Shown: positions 1-11,300 of the stretch, piece after piece | Numbering within the stretch: position 1 is the first letter of the stretch | Layout of the letters: the number at the start of each line of letters is the position of its first letter | Assembly (NCBI GenBank): GCA_022414725.1 | Contig: CM039463.1 | Span: 33,716,584 to 33,780,583, forward strand | Source: Microglena sp. YARC | Taxonomy: Eukaryota > Chlorophyta > Chlorophyceae > Chlamydomonadales > Chlamydomonadaceae | Length of the DNA stretch: 64,000 bases | Direction of reading: 5' to 3' | Program-made: the position numbers and the translations under genes | The notes under the pieces: model-generated | What the model was told of the DNA's origin: nothing | The model's input: the letters and a program-made list of their open reading frames with translations, nothing else | Database searches by the model: none

Positions 1-2316
1 TTGTTGGATGTGGAATAACAATTAATTGTATGAAACAAAAGGCTGAAATTTGATTTAGTGTTGTGTAGCATTTTGTTGTGTAGCGTTGTGCAGTGTTGTG
101 AATAGCAGTGTAGTGTAGTTTAGAGTAGTGTAGGGTTGAGGATAATTGTTGTGTGCATTTTTTAGGCGAGTGGTAAGTGATGGAGTGGAACGGAGTGGAG
201 TGTTGAGGATTCAACACCTTTCTGCAACATGTATCATCTCATCTTCTATAATATAATATATTATAAAATAATTTCAGCGAGGCCTCATGCCCCTCGCGCA
301 CGATACCCATTGATGATTTAACCAAATATAATATTAGTGTACATGCATCCATTGATTATGCAACTGGTTCTTAGCCTCTTTGTGTGCCTCTGGACTGTGG
401 ACCATAAATCCATTTGCAGGACGCCGGATATATCTCATGCAGAGATGATTCTTCTATGCGGCTCCTATAATACCACTCCTCCCCAACAAAATTCCTAATT
501 CCGTACCCTGTCCTGTGTCACATTGACCCCACCCCCACCCCACCCCCCACTCTTACACCTGCAAGTTCCACCTGACTACCACGAGACCCTAGTCCAACCC
601 AGAATGCACTGGCTAGCTATTTCAATCGCACTCTGCTGAGACTGAGGCGGTCGTACTGCGATTTTTTAGCCTCGGGCTGCTTGGATTCCGCTTTACAGGA
701 TGGGATGAAACCACCATAGGAAAGCTTGAATCCTAGCCTAGGTCGAAAGCCTACCATGTTAAGCCGTAGAAGCGCTGGTTCTCCCGCAGCTCGGTGATCC
801 CATCTAGCTCCATGAGCGTGTTGTGCAGTATCCGAGGAAACGGGGAGGCTTTCAATGTGTTAATCGGTCTCCGACAAACAGGTGCCCCGAAGCTAGCATG
901 GCTGTTGCCTGAGTAGCCTGATAAAATCCGTGGGGGTAGGCTGCTGGATTCGAGGGGAGGATTGACGAATGGTCGTCACCAAGTATTCAGGATTCGAACT
1001 GTGGGGAGAAGCAGCGCCAGCCTAGTCATGACCGCCCTGTGACAATCTGACCGGAGTTTATGAGGTTACTCTTTTTCACTCGTGTTTGTCTTGGGGCTTA
1101 TGCGGGCCCCCCCGGGCCCCCCGCGGGGGCGGGGGGCTGAGCCAGGGGGCTGAGCCGGGCTGAGCGGGGTCTGAGAAGCTGGGTGGGACAACGGCAACAG
1201 AGATTCATTCTGCCAGTAGTGAGACTAGGGTTCTTCTCTGATACTGTTAGTGAACCATTGACCAGGCCTATGCGTTATGATCGACTGCTCTGGGTTTACT
1301 TCAGCGCTTTTGATGTAAATGTAGGCCATGCACCGCACTACATAATGAATACCTGGGTGCCTGGCTATAGGCCGCAGGGTTTTCGGCGGAGCCCCCCCTT
1401 TTTGGGGGGGAGCCCCGGTGAGCCCCCTGGGGGAGCCCCCGGATTCACCCTGTCGGTCCGTCCGTCCGTCCGTCCGATCGACGACCGCTAGCGACGACCA
1501 AGACGAAGCCTGACACGTCAGCCAACCGTCTCGTAACCAACTAACTTCGCTCCGCTACATTCCGTTGCCACCTGTCGTTCCGATGGCCAACATTTTCCGC
1601 CCATTTCCCGCGTCGCTTGCGATAGAGTTGAGATGTTGTGCTACCAACTTGGCACACACCGACAACATTGGAGTGATGTACAAGTGGAGAACGAGTAAAT
1701 GATCAGTGGATTATCAATACATTATAGCGTACTTTAATAATGTAATGTTGAAAACATTATAGCGTACTTTAATAGGAAGATGTTCCTTCACACATGTGTG
1801 TTTCATCAGAGCAGGAGTAGGACCCATTTCATAGTCATTCACCCAGGTATGATATTCAATTGAATCAACCTAATCCAGGGGCCAGGGCCCAACGGGCGCG
1901 GGGGCGGGGGGGTCAACCCCACTCGCGCTCGTCCCACCCGCTTCCCTCAGGCCCTACCCCTGACCCGCCCTGACCCGCCCTGACCCCTGCCCCCAACCCG
2001 CCCCAACCTCTCGACACAACCGACCAAGTGCCGCCCTGTGCGTTCAACCAGTACGTTGTACCGTCCGACAAACGCAAGCAATCCCGGACCATTCGGGACC
2101 TCTGCACGATACCCATCGCGCACCACCACTACCGCAGATCCGCGGAGTTCGATCAGCCCAACCCGACACAGCCGGGCACTTTCTCTTATCCTCATCTTTG
2201 ACATCCCATCGCTCAACCATCCGCCCATCCCTCATCTTACCCGCTTAATATCCACCAAACCAGTGCCAAGGGCATAGCGAACCCCTCTCCGTGTGTCAAC
2301 CGCGCACCGGCCCACC
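1..2316. other. Intergenic region upstream of the DUF2358 gene
   Basis: No coding exon could be supported here. It holds a GTGTTGTG-rich stretch (about 60-140), a C-rich tract (530-560), a G/C-rich block (1100-1160), a family-F repeat (1371-1645) and a short duplicated A/T segment around 1700-1770 in which ATTATAGCGTACTTTAATA occurs twice. The last 300 bases should contain the promoter and 5' UTR of the gene starting at 2317, but no promoter motif was recognised. Confidence 0.5.
1371..1645 (+). repeat. Family F interspersed repeat, copy 1
   Basis: Starts with a GGCGGAGCCCC / TTTGGGGGGG stem, continues with a CCGT or CCAT tetranucleotide run and a conserved core (GAAGCCTGACACGTCAGCCA, then TGCCACCTGTCGTTCCG), and ends in GCGTCGCTTGCGA. 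The same order recurs at 20868-21135, 28958-29172, 45318-45522 (-), 56366-56592 and 58258-58448 (-). In the better copies the end is a GCGTCGC..GCGACGC hairpin. It is a non-autonomous element of unassigned class. Confidence 0.75.
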
Positions 2317-5300
2317 ATGTTAAGTTCGAGACGTGTAACCACCAGCGGCCACAGATCCGTTGCACCAGCCCCTTCGACACTGCGGCCTGGGGGAAGTCAA
2401 TATGCGAGTTCCCCACCATCTACGCTGCATGATCGTCCTAGTAGAGTAGTGGTGGTCCATGCAGCTAGGCAAGGTATGCAGAGGACATCCCAAGGGGACC
2501 GGAGTTGGGCATGTTTAGGACTCGTGTGGGAGTAGGGTTCATCCCTCCCACCTAGGCTTGTTGATTATCCCGGGGTGGTGGTAGAATTCCATGCATCTAG
2601 CCAAGGTATGTGGGGGAGTGCCCATATACCACTGGGTTTAGGCATTTTGAGGACTGGTGTGGGAGTAGGGTTGACCCTTTCCAAGCATTTTTGATTGTCT
2701 CAGGAGAGTGGTAGTCAATGCAGCTATGCGAGGTAGATAGATGACATCCCACTGCGTCTGGTATTGGGCATGTGTAGTACTGATGTGGTTGTAGGGTCCA
2801 TCCCACCCATCTAAGCTTTTTTGTTGTCCCAGTAGGGTGGTGCCGGTCCATGCAAGTAGGCGAGGTCGATGGAGGAGGGCTGCCTCACTTAGTTTAGGTT
2901 ATGTTCAGGACTAATGTGGTAGTTGGGCCCATCCAACCCATATAGGCTTGTTGCTTGTCCCAGGAGGGTGGTAGTCCATGCAGCAAGGCAAGGTAGATGT
3001 AGGACAGCCCAAGGGGACTGGTATTGGGTATGTGTAGAACTGATGTGGTTGTAGGGTTCATCCCACCCACCTAGGCTCATTGACACCTCAGGAGAAGGGG
3101 GGCGTCCCATGCAGCTATCCAAGGTAGATAGAGAAACAGGGATTTCTTTTGAAGGTACTTACTTGTATCCAGAAGTGCTACATTACATACCTTGGTGGTA
3201 GTGCTACGTTGGTTGCTTTCCCCCCCATGAAAGCTGCTAGTAGCATCCCAAAGGCTACTAGGAGCTCCATGATGCTAGTACTAGCTACTAGCTACTAGTA
3301 GCATCTCAAAGGCTACTAGGAGCTCCATGGTGCTAGTACTAGCTACTAGCTACTAGTAGCATCTCAAAGGCTACTAGGAGCTCCATGGTGCTAGTACTAG
3401 CCACTAGCTACTAGTTGCATCTCAAAGGCTACTAGGAGCTCCATGGTGCTAGTACTAGCTACTAGCTACTAGCTACTAGTAGCATCTCAAAGGCTACTAG
3501 GAGCTCCATGGTGCTAGTACTAGCTACTAGCTACCAGTAGCATCTCAAAGGCTACTAGGAGCTCCATGGTGCTAGTACTAGCTACTAGCTACTAGCTACT
3601 AGTAGCATCTCAAGGGCTACTAGGATCTTCATGGTGCTAGTAATAGCTACTAGTAGCATCTCAAAGGCTACTACGAGCTCCATGGTGCTAGTACTACTAG
3701 CTACCAGTAGCATCTCAAAGGCTACTAGGATCTTCATGGTGCTAGTAATAGCTACTAGTCGCATACCGAAGGCTGTAAGGAGCACCATCGTGTCAGTAGA
3801 GACGCCGGTTCATTCCCTTATAAACAAACCTGTGGAGGATTGCCTATGGGGACTTGCAAGAATGTGGTGGCTGGTCTGATCTGGTCACCTCTGGATATAT
3901 GCAGGAAGCAACCCGGTCATTCTTGGTCTTGTGTCAGCCTTGACCGAGTCCTTGCGTCTCCTTGGTGTTGGCAAGGATCGATACGAGGATGTTGTCGCTA
4001 CCGCCCCTAAGAAGGTGACTACCTTTATTATATGCCATGTGTGTAATTTAGTTATTTTGTATAGTTATATTTCTTGGTGTTGGCAAGGATTGATACGAGG
4101 ATGTTGTCGCCACTGCCCCTAAGAAGGCGAGAAGGTGACTATATTATTAGTAGAAATAGTAGTAGAAGTAGTAGTAGTAGTAGTAGTATATATTGATTAT
4201 ATTGATTAATTGTTATGTTTTATGCCATATGTGTAATATAGTTATATATTCCAGTCTGGTGGTTGACAGGCTCCAGTGATATTGCTCTTTTACTTCAATG
4301 TGTGTATTATGTTCTTGACGCATACTTGCTTTGTTTTGCTCATTGCATTGCATTATCCTGCTTGCAACCCGTCTTCCAAATGTATTAAAGTCTGGTGGTT
4401 GCAAGTCAGCAGTAGTAGGCTAAAAGGGATGCCCCTAACTTGACATCAGCTTTATGAGCTCCGGCACTTTTGTCGTTGCATGGCAATGCATGGTTTTTGC
4501 GCTGCCTCACAAACCCCCCGGGCTCTGCGCTTCGCGCTCTGCCATGCGCTCTGCCATGCGATGGCTAGGAAACAATCCTGAAATCATGATTTTGTAGCCC
4601 AAGTAGCTACTCAACCTGGCCTTCATAAATCTGAAATACAAAACACTGCTCCGGGGATTGTTCTCAGTCTGCAGGTCAGTTACAGTCCAGGTATTGTAAG
4701 CGGATTATAGCAATTCAGCAAATGATTTGGATTTGGGTTTTTGGAACACTTCACACTTAGTTATTTGTACCTCGGATTTGAAAAATTGGCCTGGTAATTC
4801 TGGCAATTTGGCCTTAGAATTGGGAATTCTGATCATTCTGATAATTGATGGAAATTTTGCCTGAAAAAGTCGAGGTATGAACTGCGGATTACGAGACCCA
4901 AAGCCAAATTATCCCCTGAATTTCTATAAATAGAGCATCTACCCCAACATATCTGACCAAGAGTTACAAAAGTAAGCAAGAGTTGTAAAAGTCTGTACGA
5001 GGTTTGAAAGAAGCCTGAGCGGTAAAGAATGCCCGGAATCATTGGTGCTCACAAATCTTGCGCACAAAGTTATCATCCATTGTGAAGTGACTAAGTGACA
5101 GGCTGGACAAGACTTTCCAACCTCTAAAAATAAGCTTTGCCTTAGAATCATAATGTGCCCCTTCTTGAACTCATACCTGAACACTCGTTAGTCGTGAACA
5201 ATTGGGGGCCCTGTGCAAGTTATAGAAGTACCCTATCGCACTTGGCATACCTAGCCTCTCCCCTCTGCGTCCCTGCTGAGAAAACTGGACTTGTGCAATC

Positions 5301-8300
5301 CCTAAGCCAATACCCGAAGGGTCTTCTTCGCGTGCATTTACCCAAGCTGTTGTGTTGACCCAAAAATCCATTCAACATGAAGTGTTGCGGCAACATGGAT
5401 GCCTCGAATCTGCTCACACCTGTTGTGTTACATTATTTCAGCTCACACCTGGTTGCAGGATGACAATTTAATTGTAATTGTAGAATTGAATTATCACTGT
5501 AGCACGAACTCAGGGCCCCCGTCGGTAAAACGATTGTTTGGGGTTCAGTTCATCAATGTTTTTTCTTTGTACCCCTTCCTGTCACGGCTGGGCAAGTCCT
5601 TTAGCCTTTTGATCACCCTGGACTGTAACGTACAAAACACACCTGTTGTGTTTCTTTCCTCAGGTGCAGCTTTTTTTCCCCAGACGGCGTGTCGCCATTC
5701 TCCATTCACTGTATGGCGAAGCATGGCTCTCAGGGATTTTATTTTCAAATCTGAAAGTGGTTTTTTTCTAGCTTTAAGGTTCTAGGCCTCCTCCAGGGAC
5801 GTCGTTGTACAGCTGTGTATAGCTTTTTACAGCTTGTTTTTAGAGGCATTTAGGGCAGAACACTATTTTGTTTTTGAACTTTTTTATAGCGATAATTTCA
5901 CTAAAACGGGGTAAAAACTAGCGATCGCTTCACATATCGGAAACACAAATCCCTGGTGGCTATGGCTAAACAATCCTGAAATCAGGCCTTCATAGCCGAA
6001 GTACCAACTCAACCTGGCCTACAGAAATCTGAAATAAAAAACACTGTTCAGGTGACTCGCTTGTGGCCAGGCGACGTGTGGGGAGTGATGCGCGAGATCT
6101 CAAAGGACTTCAAGCAGAACAAGTACATCATCACAGGAATCATTTCTGACAAGATCTACGACCCTGACTGCCTCTTTGCTGACCCAACTATCGCATTTAA
6201 TGGTGAGGCATTGGTGGTGGTGCGTTTATTTTCATCTTCAGTGCCATATGACGTAAACTGACTTTGGTAGCCCGCGGCAGAAGGAGGTACACTGATAATT
6301 GATAAAGTACTGAGCAATGCCAGCAACTAGTAAGTAGGGAACGGCAATATGATATCATATGATATCATATGATGATATGATGCTGGCAGTCTGACTAGGC
6401 TAAAGTTTCCATTCATATACAATATCATTTGATATCACACATGCCTTTGGTCAACATCATATGATATGCCCGTCCCTACTTGTAAGCACCCTACTCAACT
6501 GTTTTGTTTTGACGCTGTACGGTGATGTATGGAGGGCAGCGCCAAACCCTTGCATTTCCATGCAACGACGAAAGTGCCGGAGCTCATACAGCTGATGTCA
6601 AGTTAGGGGCATCCCTTTTAGCCTACTACTACTACTGCTGCCTGTCAACCACCAGACTTTAATACATTTGGAAGGCGGGTTGCAAGCAGGATAATGCAAT
6701 GCAACGAGCAAAACAAAGCAGTAGGGCGTACCAGGATTACCCGTACGGTTACGCTTGTAACCAACCCCATCGACGTTTCTGGCGAATTTCATCTTCCATA
6801 CCGCACCATTTCTGCACAACCTAGGCTGAGCGTGTCCTCTACCCTCTCAGTTTTCTTCATGTCTAAGGCCAGGCACGGTGGTCGTGTGAGATCGGCACTC
6901 GGGCCGGCCCCGCTTGGTGATCTACAACCGGGATGCGACGTTTAAATGGTGAAGTCATCGGACCAAGTTGAAAGGTTGGTTTGGGTAGCCACATGGCATA
7001 CTTGGGGGGTGCATTGAGTACACACACATGTGGGCGGGGAGGTCTGGATATGCCTCATGGACACCATGTGTGATTCTAATCTTGGTATGCCCAAATAGGG
7101 CTGCTTAGGTAGGGTAATCTGACACATACTAGCAAGTGTGTGGCCCAGGGCACACATCTGGCAGCTCTACCTATCATGTATGTGTACTCCATGCATGCCC
7201 CAAACATGCCATGTGGCTACCCAAACAAAGCTTGCAACTTGGTCCGTTCACTTTCATTTTTTTAAGCTTTAGTCTAGTGGCGTGTGTGCAATGTCAATAG
7301 CCTATTTACATTCCATTTGGGGCATGGGGAGAGAAGGCTCAGCTTACAGAAGGATGGACATGCAACACGACATTAAATTACTTGTAAAAAGTCTTAACTG
7401 CAAACCATATCCAAGGGGATGCATCCTTCTTCACATAGGATATACAAAATTAAATAGAAATACGGGTAATCCTGGTCCAGCCTACAGGTACGAGCCAGGA
7501 GTATAATGCACATATTGGAGTGAAAGAGCGGTATCACTGGAGCCTGTCAAACACCAGACTGAAATATATAACTATATGACACACATGACATAATGCTGTA
7601 TGACGATGCATAGGTCCGGTTAAACTAGTCAGAAATGCCCCCTCACCCCCCCGACTCCGCACTCCGTGGGGTTCGGGGGGGCTGCGCATCGCATCGCACT
7701 GGGGTCGCACCGAGTCGCTCAATATGCGACCAGTCTTACGGAAATGGAAACAGTGCCATTCTTCCTGAGCTTGCCACTTGGCTAGATCGAATTTGGATTG
7801 TAAGCCGATGTTTTTTAGCCAACTCTGGGCTGCTCACCGTCTTTCAAATCCCCCCTGTGAAACCCACGGAAACCAATGAGCATTTTTAACAGATTAGACA
7901 GTTTAAAGACTTGTCCAGGCCACTTGGCTAAGACCAGGAAGCTTGTTAGAGCTGGAAAGCTGACAGTGTCGGCTTTCAGGTGGACCTGGCTGTTTTAAGA
8001 TTGGCTGAAGAGCCAACCAGGAGAGCTACCTAGAAGCTGCTGCTAGTTCCTGAAAATACAGATCCTACTTGGCCACCCCTGGCCAGGAGCCCCACCCGCT
8101 ATTCTCAGAGCTCATGCTAAGGGAAAAGGACAGATAGATATAGGGGAAAGGACAGAGATATTGAGTGCCTCAGATGCCTCACACAGGTAGAGATGGTTGC
8201 TTGTGACTAACGCTGGCAGCTCACATTTAGCCCCAGCCAAAGATGGGAGCATAAAAGCAATAAGAAAATCTACCCATGACCACTGTTTTCTTTTCAGCTA

Positions 8301-11300
8301 CCAGCACCAGCTTCTAGGCAGCTCCCTGGGACTGCCACTGGGCCAAACCCAAAGATTCCAAGAGCACTGGAAAGCTGGCGATATCAGCTCCCAGGTGCCT
8401 ATGTTGCTTAAGGTTTGGATGAAGGTGAGCCCAGGGAGCTGCTTAGAAGCTGCCGCTCATAGCCGAAAACAAAAGCTATGCTCCTGACTGCTCTTCACCT
8501 GACCATCACACTTACCATCGCACTTACCATTACACTTACCATCACACTCAGGCTCTTGACCTGTGGAAGCGCAACCTGCAGCTGCTGACACCTTACCATC
8601 ACACTTACCATCACACTTACCATCACACTAAGGCTCTTGACCTGTGCAAGCACAACCTAGAGCTGCTGAATGCTGACACCTTACCATCACACTTACCATC
8701 ACACTCAGGCTCTTGACCTGTGGAAGCACAACCTAGAGCTGCTGAATGCTGACACCTTACCATCACACTTACCATCACACTTACCATCACACTCAGGTCT
8801 TCACCTGTGGAAGCACAACCTAGAGCTGCTGAATGCTGACACCATACCATCACTCTTACCATCACACTCAGGTCTTGACCTGTGGAAGCGCAACTTGCAG
8901 CTGCTGACACCTTACCATCACACTTACCATCACACTCAGGTCTGGACCTGTGGAAGCGCAACTTGCAGCTGCTGACACCTAACCATCACACTCACCATCA
9001 CACTCAGGTCTCAACCTGTGGAAGCGCAACCTGCAGCTGCTGACACCTTTCTTAATTGATCCCAGCACAGAAATGTTGTCTATCAAAAGGCTGGGCAAGC
9101 TGGGGGAAGACGGAGAGGAGGTGTTAAAGGTAAGAAACATTATTTCACTTTGGTAATGTTCTGCAGGGTTGTTTTTAAGGGAAATACCGAGTATCTTTTC
9201 GTAGTACCGTGGTGCTCCTAGTAGCCTTGTGGGTGCTACCAGCAGCTTTTTTGCCCCCAAAAGCAACCCCAATGTAGCACTGTCAAAAAAACAAAGTACA
9301 TCATTTAGCACTTGTGCTTCAAGTAGAAGAGAAAAAGACTGATGTCCTGTACCCTGTGGTAGCCTAAGACTGGCTGGAACCTGTCCACATCAGTCAACAG
9401 GGGAGAATCCATGATGTTGAAGACGCGCCAATGCTCAATAGAGTGCTTTCCCCCACCCTTTGTCCATGTATGTATGTTACTGTCCAGGGGTAAGCCAAAT
9501 AGGCTAAAGGGACTTCGATATTAAGAAGCCCGGTATGATTTCTGCTATGATGATAGAACTGACCCAACCGTGACAGGAAGGGCTAAAAAGAAGAAGCATT
9601 TTACAAGTTGAATACATGTTGACGTGGCCTATCCAGCCGGCTTGTAATGATAACACCTGGTGGGGTGTGGTATTAAGAGAGCCCTGTCTTACGGCGGTAG
9701 GGAACGGGCTGCTACTTTACCTGGACAAAGCTACCATGGCGGTTGACAGCGACCACTTACGCGAACACTTACGCGCAGTATCTCAGGTTCCGCGCACCCA
9801 TGGGGATTCGAACCCGGCACCTACGTCGTTCAAGTAACTCTGTCATTAAGCCAATCGTTGGACGCGGATCCAGCCTGCTTGTCTGGTCATGCTTGGGGTC
9901 GCATCGCAAAATCGCAAAAATAAATTATCACTGTAGCACGAACTCAGGGCACCCATCGGTAAAACAAACAAAAGAAGAAGAAAAATGTGATGGCCGGAAC
10001 AGAGAATAACTCATCAGCTCATATGCTTGTGGCCCTCCTATGTGGTGCCTTGCACCCTGGTGCTAGTGTCCAGTCTTTTGGCCTGGTGCCCTCTTGTTAC
10101 TTTCGACTCTATGTGGTGCCTGGTGCGCTACTATGTGACTACCGCCCCATGCAAAATGCATGCCTGGTGCCCCTTTTTACCGTTTTGAGGTACTGTACAG
10201 TTTTGAGGTACAGGACCCCCTTATCATGATGTGCAGGTCGAATGGTAACTTCAAACGTTCTTTCTTTCTTTTCTACAGCTGTTACCATATCAGAGACCAT
10301 ATCAGAGACACTGACCTGTATGTATGTTTGTTACTGTCCAGGGGTAGGCCAAATAGGCTAAAGGGACTTGCCCAACCGTGACAGGAAGGGCTAAAAGGTC
10401 CCAAGGTTACAACAAATAGGTCCCTGATACACTGACCTATGTGTTACCGCCCTGATCATCATGTGCGGAGCAAATGGTTACTGTGAACCTATGGGTGTTA
10501 CCATATCAGCGACACTTATCTACACGCGGGTCTACAACAAATAGGTCCCTGAAACACTGACCTATGTGTTACCACCCTGATCATCATGTGCAGAGCAGAT
10601 TGTGACCGCGAAGCTTTGGTAATTTGGTTGTTACCCTATCAGCAACACTGATCTACACGCGGGTCAACAACACATATATAAAATATATCATATTGAATTA
10701 GTGCTGACAATAATGCTTGCTTGCTGCAATATTGCCTTTCTTTTTCTGAGGATTTGTTGGAAGACCCCTCCCGGATGTTTTGGAGCGGGCTTGTCTTGGG
10801 CCAACAATGGCCTGTCGATGACAATGCAACGTAATGTAAATAGGTCCCTGATACACTCATGACATTTTTTTCATTTTTTGCATTACCACCCTGATCATCA
10901 TTTGCTGAGCAGATGGTGACTGCGAACCTATGGTTGTAACCCTACCAAAGACACTGACCCACACGTGGGTCTACAACAAATAGGTTCCTGATACACTGAC
11001 CTATTTGTTCATTTTTTTCATTACCGCCCTGATCATCATGTGCAGAGCAGATGGTGTCTGCGAACCTATGGTTGTTACCCTACCAAAGATACTGACCTAC
11101 ACGTGGGTCTACAACAAAAAGGTCCCTGATACACAGACCTATTTTTTATCTTTTCATAACCTACCTGATCATCAATCATGTGCAGAGTGAATGACTGCGA
11201 TCCTACTTGAATCTTCCATGTAAATCTCTCTTTGTCATCCTGGGAATAATGATAAACGCCCTGTAAGGTGGAGCTGACATTGAAGAAAGTGAACCGTCAA

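Noticed and set aside
6052..6261. Frame continuing past 6202 in DUF2358 exon 3
   Set aside because: The family motif continues only by splicing at AATG/GTGAGG to 9008; read-through gives unrelated residues.
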